A stretch of 64,000 bases of DNA from Lachnospiraceae bacterium (GTDB taxonomy: Bacteria > Bacillota > Clostridia > Lachnospirales > Lachnospiraceae), in the NCBI GenBank assembly GCA_900759665.1, contig CAAEWE010000059.1, positions 1-64,000 of the forward strand, read 5' to 3'. The notes beneath the pieces are model-generated. The model was given only the letters and a program-made list of their open reading frames with translations. It did no database searches and was not told the origin of the DNA. Positions 41,685-50,301 of the stretch are shown here, piece after piece. Both the position numbers and the translations under genes were made by a program. The first letter of the stretch is position 1; every line of letters starts with the position of its first letter.

Positions 41685-43002
41685 TATCATTTCATCTGTG
41701 ATAGACATCGCTCTATTATATTTATATCTGAATTTATTTTTAGGCAGTCCTAAAAAACAGTTACCAAAATCCCTTGTTTTTTCCTGTTTCCTATTTGTCG
41801 AGATTATTTTATATAACGCGAACAGACTGCTTATATCGAACCAAACCATGGCGAAACCATTGCTTTTGATCACCATAGGATGTCTGACTACCGTTATTCT
41901 CACGTACCTCTATCCATATTGCACATTTCGTAATAGATTATTTGTCTCAGTCAGTTTTCAGTTGATTTGTGGTCTTGGGGAAATGCTGACTTATTTTTTT
42001 CTATCCATATGTTTCCCTCATACGGCAACTTTAATCTCTGATATACAGCTCTCATTTATTTCACAATTTTGTATTTGGTTTTTTTGTTTTCTGTTTCGTC
42101 AATTATGGCATAAGAAATACAAAAGCCAAAGTGTTTCTTATAATCTGTTGATCATATTAACACCATTTTTATCCTTTATTATTTTAATTGTCATAATACA
42201 ATGTTTTTTATCTTCCGGAAATGCCATCGCAGATGCATATTATATCACCGTCCTGATCTGTTTATTATCCTTAAATATTGTAAATTATTATTTATTGGAC
42301 AATGTAATACAAGTCGCCACATTAAAAGAAAAAGAGCGGGAGCTCTCCAAACAGGTAGATTTTCAAACAACAAAATATCAACAGCTCTCATCCGCTTACC
42401 GTAATACGCGAAGTTTGTTGCACGATACAAAAAAACACTTTTTTTATATCCAAAACTGTATCGAAGCACAACATTATACAGATGTAATCTCTTATATTCA
42501 AAACGCTCTTGACCATCTGGAGCAAAACTATAGCCGCATCAACACTGGCAACTTAGTGATTGATGCTTTTGTAAGCAACTATATGACGATTGCGCAGAAT
42601 GAAAACATTCAGTTCGATACAAAGATACAGATCATCCCTTCCCGCATCCCGACAGACGATTATGATCTGTGTATTATCATTGGAAATTTGTTAGATAATA
42701 GTCTGAATGCAACCAGAGGAATCCCCTCTCCCCACCCCAGAAAAATATATACAGAACTTTTTACTACAAAATTGGAATTTATTATTCATATCAAAAATAC
42801 ATGTCAACCAAAGCTGAAATCATCACCTGCCAGTCAAAGTACCCACGAACTTTATCATGGATATGGCCTTACCAATGTGAGATCACTGGTCAAAAAATAT
42901 GACGGAACGTATTCTTGCTTTACAAAAGATTATACATTTGAAACCATTATTGTAATTCCCATAAAATCATCTGACGCACTGCCGGTTTCAAACCATGTTT
43001 AA
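41674..43002 (+). CDS. GHKL-type sensor histidine kinase (AgrC-like)
   Basis: 442 aa. Six to seven helices fill residues 1-210. Then comes the kinase: H-box region SLLHDTKKHFFYIQNCI (His in LLHDTKKH), N-box IIGNLLDNSLNATRG, and G-box YHGYGLTNVRSLVKKYDG, the HPK10 plan of quorum-sensing kinases such as AgrC. The start has a strong site (CGGAGGTAACC). It overlaps the RR gene by 11 bases. It should detect a cyclic peptide outside the cell. Confidence 0.9.
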   Translation: MVFDIISSVIDIALLYLYLNLFLGSPKKQLPKSLVFSCFLFVEIILYNANRLLISNQTMAKPLLLITIGCLTTVILTYLYPYCTFRNRLFVSVSFQLICGLGEMLTYFFLSICFPHTATLISDIQLSFISQFCIWFFCFLFRQLWHKKYKSQSVSYNLLIILTPFLSFIILIVIIQCFLSSGNAIADAYYITVLICLLSLNIVNYYLLDNVIQVATLKEKERELSKQVDFQTTKYQQLSSAYRNTRSLLHDTKKHFFYIQNCIEAQHYTDVISYIQNALDHLEQNYSRINTGNLVIDAFVSNYMTIAQNENIQFDTKIQIIPSRIPTDDYDLCIIIGNLLDNSLNATRGIPSPHPRKIYTELFTTKLEFIIHIKNTCQPKLKSSPASQSTHELYHGYGLTNVRSLVKKYDGTYSCFTKDYTFETIIVIPIKSSDALPVSNHV

Positions 43003-43042
43003 AGCAAGATCCGGATCCACACCCTAAAATTGCAATTATCCC

Positions 43043-43108
43043 GGAATATAACAATATGTACTCCCGGTCACCATTTCCGGTAACCGGGAGTCCATATTGT
43101 TATATTCC
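43043..43108. repeat. 66-bp imperfect palindrome between convergent operons
   Basis: Outer arms 43043-43058 and 43093-43108 are perfectly complementary (16 bp); inside, ACTCCCGGT (43060-43068) pairs with ACCGGGAGT (43083-43091). The inner loop can close further. It lies between the convergent kinase gene (+) and nfnB (-) and could work as a bidirectional terminator, although no T-run follows directly. Its size and perfection also fit a REP- or MITE-type element. Confidence 0.65.
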
Positions 43109-43153
43109 ATTTCAAGTAGATCAAAGCTTACTCAGCCACGGAACTATATTTCA

Positions 43154-44542
43154 TTATTTGCTCAGGAACTCATCAATTCCCTTTGCAGCTGCCTTACCGG
43201 CACCCATTGCAAGGATTACGGTTGCAGCTCCTGTTACGGCATCACCACCGGCATATACGCCTTCCTTCGTGGTCTGTCCGTTTTCTTCCTCCGCAATGAT
43301 GCACTTTCTCTTGTTGATCTCCAGACCCTTTGTAGTAGATGAGATCAGTGGGTTCGGGCTGGTACCCAAAGACATGATAACGGTATCTACGTCAAGGGTG
43401 AACTCAGAGCCTGCGATCTCCACAGGTCTTCTTCTGCCTGAATCATCCGGCTCACCAAGTTCCATACGGATACAGGTCATTCCCTTTACACTTCCATTCT
43501 CGTCTACAAGAATCTCTGTTGGGTTTGTGAGAAGATCAAATACGATACCCTCTTCTTTTGCATGATGTACCTCTTCCACTCTGGCAGGAAGCTCTTCCTC
43601 GCTACGACGATATACGATATGAACCTCAGCGCCCAGACGAAGTGCTGTTCTTGCTGCATCCATTGCTACGTTACCACCACCAACGACAGCAACCTTCTTG
43701 CCGGCGATGATCGGTGTATCATATTTATCATCAAAAGCTTTCATCAAGTTACTTCTGGTGAGATACTCGTTTGCAGAGAATACTCCGTTGGCATTCTCAC
43801 CCGGAATACCCATGAATCTCGGAAGACCTGCTCCGGAACCAACAAATACCGCATCAAAGCCCTCGTCATTCAGAAGCTCATCAATTGTTGTTGCCTTACC
43901 GATAACAACATTTGTCTCGATCTTTACACCAAGTGCCTTTACATTCTCTACCTCAGCCGCTACGACACGATCCTTTGGCAGACGGAACTCAGGGATTCCG
44001 TAGGAAAGAACACCACCAGCCTTATGAAGTGCCTCAAAAATAGTCACATCATAGCCAAGCTTTGCCAGATCACCGGCACAGGTCAGACCTGCAGGACCGG
44101 AACCGATCACAGCAACCTTCTTGCCCTTCTTCTCAGTAGCAGGCTCCGGCTTGATACCCTGCTCTCTTGCAGTATCAGCCACATAACGCTCCAGCTTACC
44201 GATGGAAACGGCATCTCCCTTGATACCACGAACACACTTGGACTCACACTGGCTCTCCTGTGGACATACACGACCACAGACAGCAGGAAGTGCGGAATAT
44301 TTGCTGATCACCTTATATGCACCGGCTACATTGTCCTCTCCCACTTCCTTAATGAATCCAGGAATATCAATATTTACAGGACATCCCTGAACACAGCGTG
44401 GATTCTTACACTGCAGGCAGCGTGTTGCCTCTGCCATTGCCTCTTCTTTATTATATCCCAGACAAACCTCATCGAAGTTTGTGGCACGTACCTTTGGATC
44501 CTGCTCTCTGACAGGAATTCTCTTCATAACATCTACTTCCAT
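43154..44542 (-). CDS. nfnB: NfnB-type NADPH:ferredoxin oxidoreductase subunit (GltD-like)
   Basis: 462 aa, GltD-like flavoprotein. The N-terminal cysteine cluster is CLQCKNPRCVQGCPV plus a second set (CGRVCPQESQCESKC) that bind two 4Fe-4S clusters. The FAD motif is VAVIGSGPAGLTCAGDLAKL, the NADP motif is VAVVGGGNVAMDAARTALRL, and the end ATVILAMGAGKAAAKGIDEF matches the family. With the subunit encoded upstream it forms NfnAB, which bifurcates electrons between NADPH, NAD+ and ferredoxin in Clostridia (established for Clostridium kluyveri and relatives). The start is placed at MEVDVMKR because GAGGATAGAT precedes it. Confidence 0.88.
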   Translation of the reverse strand: MEVDVMKRIPVREQDPKVRATNFDEVCLGYNKEEAMAEATRCLQCKNPRCVQGCPVNIDIPGFIKEVGEDNVAGAYKVISKYSALPAVCGRVCPQESQCESKCVRGIKGDAVSIGKLERYVADTAREQGIKPEPATEKKGKKVAVIGSGPAGLTCAGDLAKLGYDVTIFEALHKAGGVLSYGIPEFRLPKDRVVAAEVENVKALGVKIETNVVIGKATTIDELLNDEGFDAVFVGSGAGLPRFMGIPGENANGVFSANEYLTRSNLMKAFDDKYDTPIIAGKKVAVVGGGNVAMDAARTALRLGAEVHIVYRRSEEELPARVEEVHHAKEEGIVFDLLTNPTEILVDENGSVKGMTCIRMELGEPDDSGRRRPVEIAGSEFTLDVDTVIMSLGTSPNPLISSTTKGLEINKRKCIIAEEENGQTTKEGVYAGGDAVTGAATVILAMGAGKAAAKGIDEFLSK

Positions 44543-44598
44543 ATCTATCCTCATTTCTGCATGCGATTTTCATAGTTTCTATATAAATCTGTCCGGTC

Positions 44599-45477
44599 TT
44601 AGTGACACTGGCCACATCCGCCGTGATGTGTGTCGCCTTCCTCGAATTTCAGCTTTGCACGGCCTTCCTCGGTCTTGTACATAGCCTGACGCTTCATTGC
44701 CTGATCAAAATCTACCAGATGACCGTCAAACTCCGGTCCATCAACACAGGCAAATTTGATCTCGTCACCAACCTGCAGACGGCATGCTCCACACATACCG
44801 GTTCCGTCTACCATGATCGGGTTCATGCTGACGATCGTAGGAATATTCATTTCCTTTGTCAGCAGGCAGACAAATTTCATCATGATCATTGGTCCGATCG
44901 CTACGACCTTGGTGTAGCTCTTTCCCTGTGCATAAAGATCCTTGATCTTGTCACAGCCATTTCCCTTGAACTCATAGGAACCATCATCTGTTGCAATGTA
45001 AAGATTTGCTGCAACCTTACGCATCTCATCCTCAAGGATCAGGATATCCTTTGTTCTGGCACCGATGATAACATCAACATCCACACCATGCTCCTTCATC
45101 CATTTTACCTGTGGATAAACCGGTGCGGTACCAACACCACCACAGACGAACAGGATCTTTTCCTTCTTTAACTCGTCTAATGGCATCTCGATCAGCTCAG
45201 AAGGGCATCCGAGAGGACCTACGAAATCCTCAAAGCTCTCTCCGACCTCATATTCTGCCATCTCCATTGTGGAAGCTCCTACCGTCTGAAAAACGATGGT
45301 AACTGTCCCCTTTTCCCTGTCATAATCGCAGACAGTCAGTGGAATACGCTCTCCTTCCTCATCCATTTTTACAATGACAAACTGTCCGGGCTGACAGTGC
45401 TTTGCCACTCTGGGTGCCTCAATATCCATAAGCCAGATATTGTTGGCAAGATACTCTTTTTTTAGAATTTTAAACAT
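44599..45477 (-). CDS. nfnA: NfnA-type FAD/NAD-binding subunit
   Basis: 292 aa, ferredoxin-reductase-type protein. The flavin motif is RIPLTVCDYD, the NAD site is ILFVCGGVGTAPVYPQVKWM, and the 2Fe-2S site is DGTGMCGACRLQVGDEIKFA followed by C (CVDGPEFDGH), as in dihydroorotate dehydrogenase electron transfer subunits and NfnA. The C-terminal end GGCGQCH adds a second short cysteine motif. It carries electrons between NAD(H) and the NfnB subunit. The ribosome site is AATGGAGGCTCATT. The gap to nfnB is about 56 bp. Confidence 0.88.
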   Translation of the reverse strand: MFKILKKEYLANNIWLMDIEAPRVAKHCQPGQFVIVKMDEEGERIPLTVCDYDREKGTVTIVFQTVGASTMEMAEYEVGESFEDFVGPLGCPSELIEMPLDELKKEKILFVCGGVGTAPVYPQVKWMKEHGVDVDVIIGARTKDILILEDEMRKVAANLYIATDDGSYEFKGNGCDKIKDLYAQGKSYTKVVAIGPMIMMKFVCLLTKEMNIPTIVSMNPIMVDGTGMCGACRLQVGDEIKFACVDGPEFDGHLVDFDQAMKRQAMYKTEEGRAKLKFEEGDTHHGGCGQCH

Positions 45478-45505
45478 AATGAGCCTCCATTTTCTTGTGT
45501 GATAC

Positions 45506-45539
45506 AGCCTTTTCTATAGAGAATTTCATAGAAAAGGCT
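45506..45539 (-). terminator. Perfect 12-bp hairpin between the CYTH gene and nfnA
   Basis: AGCCTTTTCTAT and ATAGAAAAGGCT pair exactly, with a 10-base loop. It lies right after the CYTH stop codon and 29 bases before nfnA. No T-run follows, so it could be a processing site or a weak terminator. Confidence 0.5.
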
Positions 45540-45550
45540 AATTTATATCA

Positions 45551-46054
45551 TCAGCATTTTCCAATAGAAAACACTGATAAATCCTTACATGTTGATAAAT
45601 AACTGTTGGAATACCTGTGGTCATCACTGACATTATCTCCAAACCATTCCGGCGGGACAAAGTCCTTTGCGTCCCGGCTGTCCGCAAACTCTACCTCAAT
45701 AAAGACAAGCCCCTCCAGCACTCCATGAAAAATATCCAGTTCTCCGGTATGTCCGTCCGACAGCGGGATAATATAGCGATCCTTACGGATCAGATTGCCG
45801 TCCGTTTTCTCTCTGAGATGCTCATAGCCGCTCTGATTTAACGGAACTTCCACCTCCTGATTAACCCGGACACCCTGCTCCTCCTGTCCCTCAAGCCCCA
45901 TCCGTGACTTGTAGGTGAGGATATACCGGTCATTGCTTTTCCGGATACGGATTACGGGATCTGTGCAGAGATACCCCTGTTCCATATGTCTGACCGGATA
46001 CCCGTCAAGCTCCTCCGGCAGCCTCCGGATCAGAAACTTTTTTTCAATCTCCAT
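45551..46054 (-). CDS. CYTH-domain protein
   Basis: 167 aa, CYTH fold. The N-terminal ExExK motif is MEIEKKF, then RHMEQGYL..., the strand VIRIRKSNDRYILTYKSRMG, and the late motif VFIEVEFADSRDAKDFVPPE. Family members are inorganic triphosphatases or thiamine triphosphatases (some, CyaB-like, adenylyl cyclases). Triphosphate binding is expected with metal ions. It follows hisIE and the 54-aa membrane peptide by short gaps, so it may share the his transcript. Confidence 0.85.
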   Translation of the reverse strand: MEIEKKFLIRRLPEELDGYPVRHMEQGYLCTDPVIRIRKSNDRYILTYKSRMGLEGQEEQGVRVNQEVEVPLNQSGYEHLREKTDGNLIRKDRYIIPLSDGHTGELDIFHGVLEGLVFIEVEFADSRDAKDFVPPEWFGDNVSDDHRYSNSYLSTCKDLSVFSIGKC

Positions 46055-46083
46055 TTGTGTATTCTCCTGTTAAAAGCAAGACC

Positions 46084-46248
46084 TTACTGCTCCGATGCCT
46101 TGGCGTTCTTTGACTTGCGCCAGCGGATTCCCAGCATGATCGCAGCATATGCTACCGCCATACTGACCAATGCCTTGATGAAATACCAGAGAAATGCACC
46201 TCCGAATGTAAGATCCGCAAGGGACTTTGCTAAAAATGCAGGAATCAT
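46084..46248 (-). CDS. 54-aa membrane peptide
   Basis: ATG after GGAGGAATAAAT. It encodes MIPAFLAKSLADLTFGGAFL, then WYFIKALVSMAVAYAAIMLG and a basic tail IRWRKSKNAKASEQ. One or two hydrophobic helices with a positive-inside end suggest a small integral membrane protein. It lies between hisIE and the CYTH gene with gaps of 28 and 29 bases. The function is unknown; it is too short for standard gene finders. Confidence 0.65.
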   Translation of the reverse strand: MIPAFLAKSLADLTFGGAFLWYFIKALVSMAVAYAAIMLGIRWRKSKNAKASEQ

Positions 46249-46276
46249 ATTTATTCCTCCTTTCTGTCCATGTTGC

Positions 46277-47539
46277 TTACCGCCTGTTGACTAACTCTTT
46301 CATTACATCATTCCAGTCAAGACCACATTCTACCATCAACACCATCGTATGATAAAGCAGATCTGCAATCTCATATTTTAACTCCTCTGCATCTGGATTC
46401 TTGGCAGCGATCACCATTTCCGTTGCCTCCTCTCCGCACTTTTTGAGGATCTTGTCAATGCCCTTATCGAAAAGATAATTGGTATAAGAACCCTCCTTTG
46501 GATGCTCCTTGCGGTTCCGGATCACATCATAATCCTCCGTCAACACCGTCAAAGGATTGGTATCTACATAATCTCTGCTGGCAAGCTCCCGATAGAAGCA
46601 GCTTCGATTACCGGTATGGCATGCCGCTCCGATCTGGCGTACCTTTGCAAGGATCGTATCATTGTCACAGTCGATCATCAGCTTTTTCACATACTGATAA
46701 TGACCGGAGGTATCTCCCTTGCACCAGAGTTCCTGACGACTGCGGCTGTAATATGTCATTTTGCCAGTCTCCAGCGTATGACGGAAGGATTCCTCATTCA
46801 TATATGCCACCATCAGAACCTCGTTGGTACGGTAATCCTGAACAACCGCCGGGATCAGCCCATTGTCCATCAGCTTGAAATCCGAAAAGTCAATGGATGT
46901 CTCAAAGACAGCTACGTCAATCTCCTGACTCTTCAGTGCTCTCTTTGCTTTATAAATATCTTTCTCCTCGAAGTAATTCGTAGATACACCTTCTACATGC
47001 TCCAGACTCATAAGCTCTGCCAGATCATTCCGGATCAGACCGTCACGGATCATAATCTCTGCCTTACAGCCGGATACCGCCTGTTTCAGCTTGTCTGTCA
47101 CATCCACATGCTTCAGGATTATCATACCGAAGCCCATATCATAATATTGATTTAACTGCTCTGCGGTATGGGGATCTCTCTGCATATCGATCTCAATGGC
47201 GAGCTTATCCCTGTCAAAGCGTGATGTGATCTCCTGCAGCTCCTTCTCCACCGGAAGTACCGCACGGCGCATCACAATACGGGACGCCCCGGTATAAAGT
47301 GCTTTCTTGGCATCCTCGAAGCGGTTCACATGAACACCTGCAATAAAAGGAATGTCAATATCCTTCTCAATGTCTCTCAGCGTATGAAGAAACTCCTCGT
47401 GGGAAGCCTCATCTCCGGTATAATTGTACAAGTAAAGGCTGTCTGCCCCCTCGCAGGAATATTTATCCGCCAGACTGACGATGCTGGAGGACAATTCATT
47501 CTCCCCATTGATAAATGGTATTATCTTTTTCTGACTCAT
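46277..47539 (-). CDS. hisI: HisIE bifunctional protein with extra N-terminal barrel domain
   Basis: 420 aa, three parts. Residues 1-205 are a degenerate HisA/HisF-like TIM barrel (KKIIPFINGENELSSS..., IPFIAGVHVNRFEDAKKALY). Residues 215-320 are HisI, phosphoribosyl-AMP cyclohydrolase (RSRQELWCKGDTSGHYQYVK, CHTGNRSCFYRE with metal-binding Cys/His). Residues 335-420 are HisE, phosphoribosyl-ATP pyrophosphohydrolase (KCGEEATEMVIAAKN...). It catalyses histidine steps 2 and 3. Typical HisIE is about 200 aa, so the extra domain doubles the size. It is last of the his genes here. The ATG follows about 60 bases after the hisB stop. Confidence 0.88.
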   Translation of the reverse strand: MSQKKIIPFINGENELSSSIVSLADKYSCEGADSLYLYNYTGDEASHEEFLHTLRDIEKDIDIPFIAGVHVNRFEDAKKALYTGASRIVMRRAVLPVEKELQEITSRFDRDKLAIEIDMQRDPHTAEQLNQYYDMGFGMIILKHVDVTDKLKQAVSGCKAEIMIRDGLIRNDLAELMSLEHVEGVSTNYFEEKDIYKAKRALKSQEIDVAVFETSIDFSDFKLMDNGLIPAVVQDYRTNEVLMVAYMNEESFRHTLETGKMTYYSRSRQELWCKGDTSGHYQYVKKLMIDCDNDTILAKVRQIGAACHTGNRSCFYRELASRDYVDTNPLTVLTEDYDVIRNRKEHPKEGSYTNYLFDKGIDKILKKCGEEATEMVIAAKNPDAEELKYEIADLLYHTMVLMVECGLDWNDVMKELVNRR

Positions 47540-47600
47540 AGAATAAACGCCTTTCTGTCTGCTTTTGAAACATCAAACACGATCATCTCAAAAGGATTCT

Positions 47601-48191
47601 TTATAAGCTTCCCTTGGTGGAAAGCACCTCCTGTATCCTGTCATCATACTGCGTTGCCTGATCCAGTGCCTTTGCAAAGGCTTTAAATGCCGCTTCAATG
47701 ATATGATGATTATTTTCTCCATCTAACATTTTTAAATGCAGATTCATTTCCGCACCGTAGCTGACCGCATAGAAAAACTCATGCACCATCTCGGTATCGA
47801 AATCTCCAACCTTCGGAACCGTGAGAGGCATATAAAGCTTCAGATATGGTCTGCCGGAAAGATCAAGGGCACAGAGCATCAATGTCTCATCCATAGGCAG
47901 CATGCAGTCACCAAATCTGCGGATGCCCTTTTTGTCTCCTACCGCCTGCCGGATCGCCTGTCCCAGCACAATACCGGTATCCTCGATGGTATGGTGGGAA
48001 TCCACCTCCAGATCTCCCTGCACATCCACTGTCAGATCAAACAGACCGTGCCTTGCAAAGCTGTTAAGCATATGGTCGAAAAAACCAATCCCTGTATGGA
48101 TCTGTGCCTTTCCTGTTCCGTCCAGATCAAGGGAAATATGAACATTTGTCTCGCCGGTGACACGGCTGATCTCTGCTTTTCTCTCCTGCAT
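47601..48191 (-). CDS. hisB: Imidazoleglycerol-phosphate dehydratase
   Basis: 196 aa, HisB dehydratase. Metal-binding motifs HHTIEDTGIVLGQA and HHIIEAAFKAFA are both present, as is the start AEISRVTGETNVHISLDLDG. It converts imidazole glycerol phosphate to imidazole acetol phosphate (histidine pathway). The length is standard for the monofunctional enzyme. It lies between hisD and hisIE on the minus strand. Confidence 0.95.
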   Translation of the reverse strand: MQERKAEISRVTGETNVHISLDLDGTGKAQIHTGIGFFDHMLNSFARHGLFDLTVDVQGDLEVDSHHTIEDTGIVLGQAIRQAVGDKKGIRRFGDCMLPMDETLMLCALDLSGRPYLKLYMPLTVPKVGDFDTEMVHEFFYAVSYGAEMNLHLKMLDGENNHHIIEAAFKAFAKALDQATQYDDRIQEVLSTKGSL

Positions 48192-48246
48192 GTCCTGCCT
48201 CCTTAATGATAATAATTATACACGAACCATGATATTTACGCAAATA

Positions 48247-49542
48247 CTACTTTTCTTCGAATCTTACGGCAATCGAGTTGGCATGTGCTGTCAGCTTTTC
48301 TGCCTTTGCAAACTTCTCAATATCCTCGTGAACAAGCTCTAATGCTTCCTCTGAGTAAGAAATGATACTGGATTTCTTTACAAAATCGTCTACGGAAAGC
48401 GGAGAAAAGAACTTCGCGGTACCGTTGGTTGGTAATATATGGTTTGGGCCTGCAAAATAGTCTCCCAAAGGCTCGCTGCTGTACTCGCCAAGGAAGATCG
48501 CTCCTGCATTACGGATCCTTGTCATAGTATCAAACGGATTGGCAGTCATGATCTCCAGGTGCTCTGACGCGATCTCATTGGCAGTATCAATGGCATCCTG
48601 CATATTGTCTGCCACAAGAATATATCCATAGGAATCCAGGGACTTCTGAATGATCTCCTTGCGGGAAAGCTGTGCCACAAAGCCATCCACCTCTTCGGAT
48701 ACCTTCTTTGCAAGCTCCATGCTCGTGGTGATCAGGATCGCACTGGCAAGCTCATCATGCTCTGCCTGTGATAAAAGATCTGCTGCCACATATCTTGGAT
48801 TGGCTGTTTCATCCGCCAGTACAAGGATCTCGCTTGGTCCGGCAATGGAGTCAATGCTGACGTGACCGTATACGGTTCTCTTGGCAAGTGCCACAAAGAT
48901 ATTGCCCGGTCCCACGATCTTGTCCACCTTGCGGATGCTCTCGGTACCGTATGCCAGAGCAGCGATTGCCTGGGCACCGCCCACCTTGTAGATCTCATCC
49001 ACACCGGCCTCATTGGCAGCAACCAGTGTCACAGGATATACCTTTCCATCTTTTCCCGGCGGTGTTGTCATCACGATACGATCCACACCCGCAACCTTCG
49101 CCGGCATCACATTCATCAGGACAGAGGAAGGATATACTGCCTTTCCGCCCGGTACATAAACACCGACTCTCTCAAGAGGTGTGATCTTCTGTCCCAGCAG
49201 AGTGCCGTCCGGCTTGCTGTCAAACCAGCTGTAGCGTACCTGCTTCTCATGATAAGAACGGATATTGACCAGAGCCTTACGGATCACATCGATCAGCTCC
49301 TGATCCACCTGCTCATATGCCTCGTCAATCTCCTCCTTTGTCACACGGATCGTCTCCGGCGTGATGGTCACGCCGTCAAACTTCTCGGTATACTCAAAGA
49401 GTGCCTTGTCTTTTCTGTCTTTTACTGCATTTAAGATCTCGTCCACCGCATCCTGATACTTTCCATACTGGTTTGGACTTCTCTTCAGCATATTCTCCAA
49501 AATGTTGTTCTTTTCTTTCTCCGTTAATGTAACGATCCGCAT
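48247..49542 (-). CDS. hisD: Histidinol dehydrogenase
   Basis: 431 aa, starting at MRIVTLTEKEK after AAAGGAGGAATACC. HisD motifs: VYVPGGKAVYPSSVLMNVMP, VGGAQAIAALAYGTESIRKV, GPGNIFVALAKR, DSIAGPSEILVLADETANP and QAEHDELASAIL (Gln/His ligands of zinc). It oxidises histidinol to histidine using two NAD+. Third his gene, following hisG. Confidence 0.95.
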   Translation of the reverse strand: MRIVTLTEKEKNNILENMLKRSPNQYGKYQDAVDEILNAVKDRKDKALFEYTEKFDGVTITPETIRVTKEEIDEAYEQVDQELIDVIRKALVNIRSYHEKQVRYSWFDSKPDGTLLGQKITPLERVGVYVPGGKAVYPSSVLMNVMPAKVAGVDRIVMTTPPGKDGKVYPVTLVAANEAGVDEIYKVGGAQAIAALAYGTESIRKVDKIVGPGNIFVALAKRTVYGHVSIDSIAGPSEILVLADETANPRYVAADLLSQAEHDELASAILITTSMELAKKVSEEVDGFVAQLSRKEIIQKSLDSYGYILVADNMQDAIDTANEIASEHLEIMTANPFDTMTRIRNAGAIFLGEYSSEPLGDYFAGPNHILPTNGTAKFFSPLSVDDFVKKSSIISYSEEALELVHEDIEKFAKAEKLTAHANSIAVRFEEK

Positions 49543-49608
49543 GGTATTCCTCCTTTGCTCTATGTACAACTGCTATTTGATAAATCTTTCGTATATGGAT
49601 TTTTCAAA

Positions 49609-50259
49609 TTATTCCTGATTTGCAGAAACAATCTTTTTCAGATCCTTGACAAGCTTCGTGATCCTCTCATGCTCCATCTTCATGCTCACCTCATTGACAA
49701 CCACTCTCGCAGACAGCGGGCATATCTCCTCCAGCACCTTAAGGCCGTTTTCCTTCAATGTGGATCCTGTCTCAACAATATCCACGATCACCTCAGAAAG
49801 TCCTACGATCGGTGCCAGCTCCACAGATCCGTTGAGCTTAATGATCTCTACGGTCTGATGCTTTGTATTATAAAAATAGTCTTTTGCGATCCGTGGGTAT
49901 TTGCTTGCCACCCGGATCAGTGAGCCGTCATTCAGCTTCTCTCTGGCACTTTCCGGTCCTGCCACGCACATTCTGCACTTTCCCACATTCAGGTCAAGCA
50001 CCTCATAAAGCTTGCGCCCTGCCTCCAGGATCGTATCCTTACCGACGACACCAATATCTGCCGCACCCATCTCCACGTAGGTCGGAACATCGGTTGCTTT
50101 GGAAAGGAAAAAGCGGTAGCCTAACTCCTCGTTGACAAAGATCAGCTTTCTCGTCTTTTCATCCTTCATTTCCTCACAGGTAATGCCAATCTGCTCCAAA
50201 AGGCTTAATGTGTGCTTTGCAAGTCTTCCCTTTGCAAGGGCAAATGTTATATATCTCAT
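49609..50259 (-). CDS. hisG: ATP phosphoribosyltransferase, short catalytic subunit
   Basis: 216 aa, the short form of HisG that lacks the C-terminal regulatory domain and depends on HisZ. Motifs: MRYITFALAKGRLAKHTLSL, then LGYRFFLSKATDVPTYVEMG, then AADIGVVGKDTILE, and VDIVETGSTLKENGLKVLE (PRPP loop type). First committed step of histidine synthesis. It follows hisZ, 43 bp downstream. Confidence 0.95.
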   Translation of the reverse strand: MRYITFALAKGRLAKHTLSLLEQIGITCEEMKDEKTRKLIFVNEELGYRFFLSKATDVPTYVEMGAADIGVVGKDTILEAGRKLYEVLDLNVGKCRMCVAGPESAREKLNDGSLIRVASKYPRIAKDYFYNTKHQTVEIIKLNGSVELAPIVGLSEVIVDIVETGSTLKENGLKVLEEICPLSARVVVNEVSMKMEHERITKLVKDLKKIVSANQE

Positions 50260-50301
50260 CTCTTCACTCCGTTCTTTTGCTATGTTTGGTCAACCGGCTT
50301 C

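Noticed and set aside
43562..44575. 337-codon open frame on the plus strand
   Set aside because: It lies wholly antisense to nfnB, has no ribosome site and its translation looks like mirror codons of a conserved gene.
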